The notes below the pieces were generated by a model. That model ran no database searches, was not told the DNA's origin, and saw only the letters and a list, made by a program, of their open reading frames with translations. A DNA stretch of 10,729 nucleotides from Bacillota bacterium (GTDB lineage Bacteria > Bacillota > Clostridia > Peptostreptococcales > Anaerovoracaceae): NCBI GenBank assembly GCA_029219125.1, contig JAQXSU010000039.1, forward strand, positions 1-10,729, written 5' to 3'. Every line of letters starts with the position of its first letter. Positions within the stretch are counted from its first letter, which is position 1. Positions 5,626-10,729 of this stretch are shown piece after piece. The translations under genes were made by a program, and so were the position numbers.

Positions 5626-6495
5626 CTACAGGAAAAAGTAGTTGACGGCTCTCCGGCTGTACATTTCCTCCAGTTCTGCCTTGTGGTAGAGGTATCCGGG
5701 ATCATCGTAGTATTTTGCCTGCGCCGGGCATTTTTTGATGCAGGCGCCGCATTTGATGCAGATGCCGGGAACCTGTGCAAAATCCGATGCGTCGATGGAA
5801 CCCATGGGACAGACCGCAGCACAGATGCCGCAGGAGCCGTCTGCCGAAGAAAAAGCGAGACACTTTTCCCGATCCGTCAGAGGCTTCACCTTGCGGATGT
5901 CAATAAACACACCGTGACGGTCCCGCGGCTGGTAATAGCCGCCATGATCTTTTGCCGCTGAGACACCGGGAACCCGGACCGGCGGAAGGATGGATTCTGC
6001 AGAATGGATTTTGTCAGCAACCTGGGCAGCGAAAGCACAGATTTCAGCGAGGTCCTCCGAATCCGGCCTTCCGGCACCCAGGGTCTGTGAAAAACTGTGT
6101 TCACAGCTGCAGGCTGCCCCGGCGATGGTGTGGAAGTCCTGTGCCTCCAGAAGATCACGCAGCTCGATCAGCGAATTGTCGAAATTCCGGTTGCCGAAGG
6201 ACACCACAGGTACAGCGAAGGCACCGCTTCCCTGAATGGTGTGAAGATACTTCAGAAGCAGGTTCGGCAGTCTGCCCGCATAGGTCGGGCAGCCGAAGAC
6301 CACCAGATCTTCCGTGGACAGCTTCGGGAAGGAAGCGGCGGAATCAGAGCCTGTGCGTGCCTGGGGAAGGGTGAAATCGAAGCAATCTGTTTCGCAGCCC
6401 AGATTTTGGGCCATCACATCAGCGATGGCAGTGACCACCTTCTCCGTTGTGCCGGTGGGACTGAAATATACTTTATAGACACGATTGATTTTCAT
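5626..6495 (-). CDS. EFR1-type ferredoxin: flavodoxin-like domain fused to a two-cluster ferredoxin
   Basis: A 289-residue cytoplasmic electron carrier. Residues 1-165 form a flavodoxin-like fold, with the FMN phosphate loop YFSPTGTTEKV (10-20), FGCPTYAGRLPN (68-79) and VVSFGNRNFDN (97-107), the last usual in EFR1 proteins. The C-terminal part carries two [4Fe-4S] motifs. The second is standard: Cys246, 249, 252, 256 (CIKCGACIKKCP). The first is stretched: Cys212, then nine residues, then Cys222, 225 and 229 (CGICAAVCP), so the first ligand is moved away from the normal C-x2-C spacing. Such fusions probably pass electrons between FMN and Fe-S clusters; partners are unknown. SD GGAGG lies 5 bases from the ATG. 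It follows the Gx-family gene by 22 bases and ends the minus-strand operon; no clear terminator follows. Confidence 0.92.
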   Translation of the reverse strand: MKINRVYKVYFSPTGTTEKVVTAIADVMAQNLGCETDCFDFTLPQARTGSDSAASFPKLSTEDLVVFGCPTYAGRLPNLLLKYLHTIQGSGAFAVPVVSFGNRNFDNSLIELRDLLEAQDFHTIAGAACSCEHSFSQTLGAGRPDSEDLAEICAFAAQVADKIHSAESILPPVRVPGVSAAKDHGGYYQPRDRHGVFIDIRKVKPLTDREKCLAFSSADGSCGICAAVCPMGSIDASDFAQVPGICIKCGACIKKCPAQAKYYDDPGYLYHKAELEEMYSRRAVNYFFL

Positions 6496-6517
6496 GGCAA
6501 CCTCCGTTTCTGTTACG

Positions 6518-7093
6518 TTAAACCTGCAGATCCGGCAGGCGGCGGTAGATCAGGCTGGCCAGCACGCCGATGAGGATACCGCTGATAAGGCCGGAAAACA
6601 GTAAAATGCTGAAATAGGACATCATTCGTACACTTTGGACCAGCAGCGAGGCAGTGATCAGCTGCCCCAGATTGTGTGCCACACCGCCTGCCATGGAAAC
6701 ACCCACCATGCTGAACCATCCGGTCCGCTGCAGCAGGTACATGACGAGAAGGCTGAGAACGCCGCCGGCAAAGGAATAGATCATGCCGAACACGCCGGAA
6801 AACAGCAGCCCGGCAATGACGATGCGGACGCAGTTGATGGTGAAGGCGTAGCGGAACCCCAGCTTATAGATGGCCATGACGATGACCAGGTTAGCAATGC
6901 CCAGCTTGATGCCGGGAACCGGCACCGGAAGAGGGATCAGCGCTTCCACATAGGAGAAGATCAGGGCCAGGGCTGCCAGCATGGCGCTGAGGGCCAGACG
7001 GCGGGTGGACAGGCCCCGATCAGGCCGACTGCGATTAGACCGATTCCGATTTTGACGGCTCTGACCAGAGTTCCTGGTTTTATTCGGTGCCAT
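6518..7093 (-). CDS. Gx transporter family / heptaprenyl diphosphate synthase component I-like membrane protein
   Basis: A 191-residue integral membrane protein of the family named for 'heptaprenyl diphosphate synthase component I' (PF07456), which folds like a small S-component transporter. After a hydrophilic N-tail come about five to six TM segments; the family signature PGIKLGIANLV is at residues 60-70, followed by ALLFSGVFGMIYSFAGG-like glycine-rich helices (here AGLLFSGVFG). I chose the ATG at 7093 because GGGGG lies 8 bases before it; the ATG at 7099 is too close to that SD, and longer starts read into the upstream gene in the wrong frame. It overlaps the NusG_II gene by 14 bases. The N-tail (residues 5-32) is unusually basic: nine Arg and one Lys against one Asp. 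In Firmicutes the family often stands next to NusG_II and ApbE genes, as here; its cargo is not settled. Confidence 0.9.
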   Translation of the reverse strand: MAPNKTRNSGQSRQNRNRSNRSRPDRGLSTRRLALSAMLAALALIFSYVEALIPLPVPVPGIKLGIANLVIVMAIYKLGFRYAFTINCVRIVIAGLLFSGVFGMIYSFAGGVLSLLVMYLLQRTGWFSMVGVSMAGGVAHNLGQLITASLLVQSVRMMSYFSILLFSGLISGILIGVLASLIYRRLPDLQV

Positions 7094-7532
7094 GGACATC
7101 ACCCCCTTCTGCTTCGTCTTCCGCATCCGCTGCAGACGGGCTGCTGCCGGAAGCTGCGGTCCCTGTAATGATATCCACGCCGCTGTCATCGCCGTTTCTG
7201 CCGGTGATTTCAATGACCACTTTGTTGGGAAGGCAGACAATGGTGTCTTTCGTCTGGGAGATGGCACCGCTTTCCACGCAGATTTGATTTCTGCAATCGG
7301 AAAAGGTCATTGAAACCTGACCGTCTTTTATGGTAATATCATTGTGGTGTCCGTTTTCCTGCACCACCTGGATGATCTGGTCCTGAGACAGCGGATAGGT
7401 GCCGTACAGCTTGCCGTCCACGGTTACCACGGCTTTTTCTCCGGCAGAGTTTCCAGCCAGAGACCACCAGCTGACCGCAAGGCCAAAGGCAAGGATCAGG
7501 AAAAATAAAATGATATCAGCTTTTTTTATCAT
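7080..7532 (-). CDS. NusG domain II-containing membrane-anchored protein
   Basis: A 150-residue protein with one N-terminal membrane anchor (residues 6-24, IILFFLILAFGLAVSWW) and an exported NusG_II domain (PF07009). The domain's conserved end is clear: Cys80, Cys85 and Cys100 in DCRNQICVESG and TIVCLPNKVVIEI. It is unrelated in role to the transcription factor NusG. The start at 7532 has AGGAG 5 bases upstream; a longer in-frame opening back to 7760 lies opposite apbE and is not supported. After the domain (residue about 111) comes a 39-residue tail with ten acidic residues (for example DAEDEAE), longer than is usual for the family as I remember it. First gene of the minus-strand operon NusG_II, Gx, EFR1. 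Associated in Firmicutes with Rnf-type or flavin-based extracellular electron transfer genes (from memory); direct function unknown. Confidence 0.9.
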   Translation of the reverse strand: MIKKADIILFFLILAFGLAVSWWSLAGNSAGEKAVVTVDGKLYGTYPLSQDQIIQVVQENGHHNDITIKDGQVSMTFSDCRNQICVESGAISQTKDTIVCLPNKVVIEITGRNGDDSGVDIITGTAASGSSPSAADAEDEAEGGDVHGTE

Positions 7533-7549
7533 AAATACTCCTGCAAATG

Positions 7550-7604
7550 AGGCAGACTCCCGGGCCTGCCTGCAATATTTCGACACGAAAGGATAATATA
7601 TTAT
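7550..7604. promoter_or_regulatory. Divergent spacer between NusG_II operon and apbE with hairpin and AT palindrome
   Basis: Only 70 bases separate the two start codons. They contain an inverted repeat AGGCAG (7550-7555) / CTGCCT (7566-7571) around a CCCGGG-containing centre, and a perfect 12-bp palindrome ATAATATATTAT (7593-7604) that runs into the apbE start codon. On the minus strand it offers TATTAT as a -10, with TTTATT 16 bases upstream inside apbE, giving a leader of about 60 bases. No equally plausible promoter for apbE is seen. Individual elements are tentative. Confidence 0.35.
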
Positions 7605-8817
7605 GGCAATCGCAAATAAACGATGCGAGCTGCGGCCACGGAAACGGATGCACGAAGGTGTTCTGCCGTGCAGCGGGCCATGCAGCCGTATGCTTCGGTG
7701 CATTCTCGCGGTGTTTCTCATACTGCTTCTTATTATACCACAAGCCGGCTGCGGCTCCAATGGAGAAAATTATCAGGGCATCGCTAAAACCGGATTTTAT
7801 CTGGACACGGTATGCACCATCACCATTTACGGCGTGGATCCGGACAGCAATCTGGGAAAAGAACTGTCAGAAGCAGACGAGGAAGGACAGCAAAAGCGGA
7901 TCTTCCAGTTGATTACCGATGCATTCCTGGAGTGCGACCGCTGCGAAAAGATTTTGAGCAAAACCCTTGATTCCAGCGAGATTTCGAAGATCAACGCCGC
8001 CGGCGGGCAGACGGTGACGGTCAGCGACATGACGGCGGAGGTCATCGAAAAGGGTCTGGCATACGGAACCCTCTCAAACGGTGTTTTTGATATCACCATC
8101 GGGAAGGTAACCGATCTGTGGAATTTCCATGATTTTCAGACCGAAGACACTTCGGACAGCGAGGCAGGAACCGGTGAAGTGACAGATCCGCTGCCGGACC
8201 CGGAACTTCTGAAGGAAGCCGTCCACCACGTGGACTATCGAAAAGTCAGTGTGGACGAAGATCAGGTCACCTTACAGGATCCGGAAATGGAGATCGATCT
8301 GGGCGGCATCGCAAAAGGATATATCGCAGACCATCTGACACAGTGGCTGGAAGAACGCGGCGTAGTCAGCGCAGTCATCGATCTGGGAGGAAATATCGTG
8401 GCTATCGGCGGCAAATCCGCAGGGCTGCTGGAACTTCCGAAGCAGGACTTCACCATCGGAATCAAGGATCCTCAGTCAGAATCCGGACAGCTTTTGGGTA
8501 TATTTGAATGCAGCGACAAAACAGTAGTCACCTCCGGAACCTATGAACGGTATGTGGTGAAAGACGGGCAGAAATATCACCATATTCTGAACCCGGAAAC
8601 GGGATGGCCGGCAGAGACCGATGTGGACAGCGTGACCATCATCACCGAAAAAAGTCACGCTGTGGACGCAGACGGCCTTTCCACCACCTGCCTGGCACTG
8701 GGGGTGGAAAAAGGAACAGCACTCATCGAAACCATAGAAGGTGCGGAAGCGGTCTTCGTGGATCTGGACGGAAACATTACCTCTACCAGCGGTGCGCCGT
8801 CACTGACCACCCGATAG
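7603..8817 (+). CDS. apbE: FAD:protein FMN transferase ApbE, lipoprotein
   Basis: A 404-residue extracytoplasmic flavin transferase that moves FMN from FAD onto a Thr or Ser of exported or membrane proteins (for example Rnf/Nqr subunits and FMN_bind-domain proteins). A signal segment (TM about 31-46) ends at PQAGC, with Cys50 as the probable lipidated residue; the lipobox is atypical (Gln at -3), and the n-region of about 30 residues is long and Cys/Arg-rich. ApbE motifs in order: DLGGIAKGYIAD (232-243), DLGGNI (260-265), SGTYERY (311-317), HHILNPETGWP (326-336) and DADGLSTTCLALG (355-367) with the metal-binding Asp/Thr. A Ser/Asp/Glu-rich insert sits at about 177-200. SD AAAGGA is 9 bases before the ATG. 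It is divergent from the NusG_II/Gx/EFR1 operon. No FMN_bind-domain target is encoded in the window. Confidence 0.95.
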   Translation: MAIANKRCELRPRKRMHEGVLPCSGPCSRMLRCILAVFLILLLIIPQAGCGSNGENYQGIAKTGFYLDTVCTITIYGVDPDSNLGKELSEADEEGQQKRIFQLITDAFLECDRCEKILSKTLDSSEISKINAAGGQTVTVSDMTAEVIEKGLAYGTLSNGVFDITIGKVTDLWNFHDFQTEDTSDSEAGTGEVTDPLPDPELLKEAVHHVDYRKVSVDEDQVTLQDPEMEIDLGGIAKGYIADHLTQWLEERGVVSAVIDLGGNIVAIGGKSAGLLELPKQDFTIGIKDPQSESGQLLGIFECSDKTVVTSGTYERYVVKDGQKYHHILNPETGWPAETDVDSVTIITEKSHAVDADGLSTTCLALGVEKGTALIETIEGAEAVFVDLDGNITSTSGAPSLTTR

Positions 8818-8833
8818 CCCCCACAACCACACG

Positions 8834-8904
8834 CTGATCATGCACGACCAGACTCTGATCAGGACCGAACCCCGGCATTCTCACAGCGCCGGGCGAAAAT
8901 ATTT
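8834..8904. other. Inverted repeats after apbE; possible weak terminator
   Basis: Two structures lie in the apbE-ilvE gap: CTGATCA (8834-8840) / TGATCAG (8856-8862) with a 15-base loop, and CCCGGC (8871-8876) / GCCGGG (8888-8893) with an 11-base loop followed by CGAAAATATTTT. The second could terminate apbE transcripts, but its T-tract is broken and late, so the assignment is weak. Confidence 0.3.
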
Positions 8905-8935
8905 TGTCGGGAATAACAAAAAATCAGAAAAACGC

Positions 8936-8964
8936 TTGTGTTCCGGAACCGACAGGAGTATAAT
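8936..8964 (+). promoter_or_regulatory. ilvE promoter with a 10-bp palindrome in the spacer
   Basis: TTGTGT (8936-8941), 17-base spacer and perfect TATAAT (8959-8964), start predicted near 8971. GTTCCGGAAC (8940-8949) is a perfect 10-bp palindrome overlapping the end of the -35 and the spacer, a common operator position. The predicted start lies after an in-frame TTG at 8967, which supports the ATG at 9027 as the ilvE start. Confidence 0.65.
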
Positions 8965-9026
8965 ATTTGCATGAAATTTTAACAGTAATACTTAAAGTAA
9001 AATATAAGCGAAAAGAGGGATTACCA

Positions 9027-10055
9027 ATGGACAAGAAAAATATCGACTGGGGCAATCTGGGCTTCGGATACATGCAGACCGACAAGCGGTATGTAAGCAC
9101 CTGGAAAGACGGTGCATGGGATGAAGGCGGTCTGGTTGACGATGCCAACATCACTATGAATGAATGTGCCTGCGTACTTCAGTACGCACAGACTGCGTTC
9201 GAAGGTCTGAAGGCCTATACTACAGAAGAAGGAAAGATTGTCACTTTCCGCCCTGACCTGAATGCACAGAGACTGCAGGATTCCTGCCGCGGCCTCTGCA
9301 TGCCGGTACTTCCGGAAGAAAAATTCCTGGAGGCGGTAGACCAGGTGGTAAGTGCCAATGCGGCATACGTACCGCCGTTCGGCAGCGGCGCCACTTTATA
9401 TATCCGTCCGTACATGTTCGGTATCAATTCCGTCATCGGCGTAAAGCCGGCAGATGAATTCCAGTTCAGAATGTTCTGTACACCGGTTGGTCCGTACTTC
9501 AAGGGCGGCGTAAAGCCTCTGACCATCCGTGTCAGCGACGTGGACCGTGCAGCCCCGCATGGAACCGGAAACATCAAGGCAGGTCTGAACTATGCCATGA
9601 GTCTGAGAAATATCACCGATGCCCATGAAAAGGGATTCGATGAAAATATGTATCTGGATCCGCAGACCAGAACGAAAGTGGAAGAAACCGGCGGTGCAAA
9701 CTTCCTGTTTGTGACCAAGGATGGTACGGTGGTTACGCCGAAGTCCGGCAGCATTCTGCCGTCTATCACCAGACGTTCCCTGGTTTATGTGGCAGAGCAC
9801 TACCTGGGCCTGAAGGTGGAAGAACGGGAAATCTACAAGACTGAGCTGAAGGATATGGCAGAGGCTGGTCTTTGCGGTACTGCTGCTGTTATCTCTCCGG
9901 TTGGAAAGATTGTGGATCACGGCGAAGAAATCTGCCTGCCGTCCGGCATGACTGCAATGGGCCCTGTGACCCAGAAACTGTATGATACCCTGACCGGCAT
10001 TCAGATGGGCAAGATCGAAGCACCGGAAGGCTGGATTCGTGTCATCGCGGAATAA
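9027..10055 (+). CDS. ilvE: Branched-chain amino acid aminotransferase
   Basis: A 342-residue PLP enzyme (fold type IV) that swaps the amino group between glutamate and the keto acids of leucine, isoleucine and valine, the last step of their synthesis or first step of their breakdown. The PLP Lys is Lys184 in GTGNIKAGLNYA, and the PLP-contacting Glu is probably Glu220 in VEETGGANFLFV. FRPDLNAQRLQDS (74-86), YIRPYMFG (125-132) and SGSILPSITRRSL (240-252) are typical of the longer eukaryotic-like bacterial BCAT branch, which fits the length. Starts at ATG 9027, with AGAGGGA 6 bases upstream; the 20 extra in-frame codons from TTG 8967 precede or overlap the predicted transcript start. It is transcribed alone, with its own promoter and terminator, away from other ilv/leu genes. 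In a fermenting anaerobe it may serve amino acid oxidation as well as synthesis (inference). Confidence 0.95.
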   Translation: MDKKNIDWGNLGFGYMQTDKRYVSTWKDGAWDEGGLVDDANITMNECACVLQYAQTAFEGLKAYTTEEGKIVTFRPDLNAQRLQDSCRGLCMPVLPEEKFLEAVDQVVSANAAYVPPFGSGATLYIRPYMFGINSVIGVKPADEFQFRMFCTPVGPYFKGGVKPLTIRVSDVDRAAPHGTGNIKAGLNYAMSLRNITDAHEKGFDENMYLDPQTRTKVEETGGANFLFVTKDGTVVTPKSGSILPSITRRSLVYVAEHYLGLKVEEREIYKTELKDMAEAGLCGTAAVISPVGKIVDHGEEICLPSGMTAMGPVTQKLYDTLTGIQMGKIEAPEGWIRVIAE

Positions 10056-10096
10056 TTCCGATTACTGCGGGAAGCAGATCCGAAAAATGAGAATTC

Positions 10097-10126
10097 AAGG
10101 AGCAGTCTCATGCAGGCTGCTCTTTT
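10097..10126 (+). terminator. Rho-independent terminator of ilvE
   Basis: Stem AAGGAGCAG (10097-10105) / CTGCTCTTTT (10117-10126), including one G-T pair, with an 11-base loop; the T-rich strand continues as CTT. It lies 41 bases after the stop codon. Confidence 0.75.
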
Positions 10127-10176
10127 CTTGAAAACGAAAACTTACAGAAATTGAACCAATCGAATGGAGCAAACAT

Positions 10177-10629
10177 ATGAAGGATATAAAATTCGCAGAA
10201 GAGATCACAGATCTGTATGCTTTCGCCCAGAAAGATCCGGAGCGGCTCAACGCACGGCTGGACCTGAAACTGCACGACTGCAGCCGGGATGAGATGTGGG
10301 TGGAGTTTGATTTCGAGAGCCGGGAGTGGTGTCTGAACCCGTATGGCGGCGTCCATGGCGGCGCCATCTGCAGTATGATCGATACGGCAATGGGCTTCAG
10401 CTGTGCTGCTTATTCCGGTAAGTATGTATCTACAACAGATCTTTCCGTCAGCTATCTGAAACCCATGATGGGTAAGCGCTATATCATCCATGTGGATCTG
10501 ACCCAGGCAGGAAGCCGCATGATTCGCTGTATGGCGAAGGTGTGCGATGGAGACAGCGGTGTTCTTTGTGCCACAGGCATGGGAAGCTTCATCACCGCCG
10601 GCGACCGGCCGAAGGGTGCACGGGTATAG
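10177..10629 (+). CDS. PaaI-family hotdog-fold thioesterase
   Basis: A 150-residue single-domain hotdog protein of the PaaI/YdiI type; such enzymes hydrolyse acyl- or aryl-CoA thioesters in the cytoplasm. The family signature is clear: NPYGGVHGGAICSMIDTAMG, with Asn54, His60-Gly61-Gly62 and Asp69 in the positions normally occupied by catalytic or CoA-contacting residues. The second half, TTDLSVSYLKPM and GVLCATGMGSFI, gives the usual hotdog strands. Length is normal (about 130-150). SD GGAG is 7 bases before the ATG. It stands behind the ilvE terminator, 121 bases after that gene; no convincing promoter is visible. The acyl-CoA substrate cannot be inferred; the nearby aminotransferase hints at branched-chain or aromatic acyl-CoA, but only weakly. 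Confidence 0.9.
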   Translation: MKDIKFAEEITDLYAFAQKDPERLNARLDLKLHDCSRDEMWVEFDFESREWCLNPYGGVHGGAICSMIDTAMGFSCAAYSGKYVSTTDLSVSYLKPMMGKRYIIHVDLTQAGSRMIRCMAKVCDGDSGVLCATGMGSFITAGDRPKGARV

Positions 10630-10648
10630 CAGCCTAGCCTGCAGCAGC

Positions 10649-10662
10649 CCGCAGAAATGCGG
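10649..10662. other. Small hairpin between convergent genes
   Basis: CCGCA-GAAA-TGCGG forms a 5-bp stem with a GAAA tetraloop between the thioesterase stop and the right-edge minus-strand gene's stop. Neither side has a T-run, so it is at best a poor terminator or an RNA-stabilising end. Confidence 0.3.
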
Positions 10663-10666
10663 AAAT

Positions 10667-10729
10667 CTATTCCCGCCAGGTCTCCAGAAGCATGCGGATC
10701 CGTTCTTCCAGATCGGCCAGCGGCACCTG
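10667..10729 (-). CDS. C-terminus of an unidentified minus-strand gene, truncated by window edge
   Basis: On the minus strand the frame is open from the window edge to a TAG at 10667-10669 and reads QVPLADLEERIRMLLETWRE, an amphipathic helix of 20 residues. Codon choice resembles the neighbours, and the convergent layout with the thioesterase (37 bases between stops) makes a real gene plausible. Too little is present to name it. Confidence 0.45.
   Translation of the reverse strand, partial: QVPLADLEERIRMLLETWRE

Noticed and set aside
5295..6573. Several 80-175 codon open frames on both strands overlapping the MFS and EFR1 genes
   Set aside because: All are alternative frames of genes with clear domains; none shows its own motif or ribosome binding site.
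7094..7267. N-terminal extension of the Gx-family protein
   Set aside because: This stretch is a different frame of the NusG_II gene; the SD fits the ATG at 7093.
7533..7760. N-terminal extension of the NusG_II protein to an ATG at 7760
   Set aside because: It lies opposite the apbE signal-peptide region, and AGGAG stands 5 bases before the ATG at 7532, where the membrane anchor begins.
8967..9026. Leader peptide or alternative TTG start for ilvE
   Set aside because: The TATAAT at 8959-8964 places the transcript start at about 8971, after the TTG, and no SD precedes it.
1..10729. CRISPR arrays, tRNA/rRNA genes, insertion sequences, riboswitches
   Set aside because: No spaced repeat array, cloverleaf-like segment, transposase motif or recognisable riboswitch core was seen on reading both strands.

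Overview
The window looks like chromosomal DNA of an anaerobic low-oxygen-lifestyle Firmicute of the class Clostridia. The evidence is a FeoB-associated-type cysteine-rich miniprotein, an EFR1-type flavodoxin/ferredoxin fusion, a NusG-domain-II lipoprotein-like membrane protein next to a Gx-family membrane protein, strong SD sequences (GGAGG/AGGGGAG types), Gram-positive-like promoters, and a base composition that looks near 50% G+C. A family such as Anaerovoracaceae/Eubacteriales Family XIII is a guess only. I see no rRNA, tRNA, CRISPR, insertion sequence or phage gene.

Layout. (1) 1-2694, plus strand: the 3' two-thirds or so of a family 5 (oligopeptide) ABC solute-binding protein, a clear terminator, then a two-gene unit encoding an S66 LD-carboxypeptidase and a C26 gamma-glutamyl hydrolase. 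A peptide receptor, an enzyme that trims D-Ala from murein peptides and an enzyme that cuts gamma-glutamyl bonds together suggest murein-peptide or gamma-glutamyl-peptide salvage (inference). (2) 2703-3344, minus strand, convergent: a GntR/FCD regulator with its own extended -10 promoter and a palindrome over the start point. (3) 3381-3584: a C-terminal remnant of a UPF0597/CyuA-like (cysteine desulfidase/serine dehydratase-like) gene. (4) 3592-4282: a strong promoter, a DtxR-type metalloregulator, an overlapping FeoB-associated-type Cys-rich membrane protein, and a terminator; no feoA/feoB is in the window. (5) 4262-5509, minus: a 12-TM major facilitator of the OxlT/monocarboxylate type. (6) 5626-7532, minus, and 7603-8817, plus: a divergent redox module, with NusG_II protein, Gx-family membrane protein and EFR1 flavodoxin/ferredoxin as one tight minus-strand operon, and the lipoprotein FMN transferase ApbE on the other side. 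(7) 9027-10055: branched-chain aminotransferase ilvE with its own promoter (containing a 10-bp palindrome) and terminator. (8) 10177-10629: a PaaI-type hotdog thioesterase, convergent with the C-terminal 20 codons of an unidentified minus-strand gene running off the right edge.

The part most worth a second look is region 6: an ApbE that covalently attaches FMN to secreted or membrane proteins sits back to back with NusG_II and Gx proteins, but no recognisable flavinylation target is encoded here. The remainder is mostly ordinary metabolism and regulation, with several small regulatory structures noted below. I do not see a convincing wholly new system.
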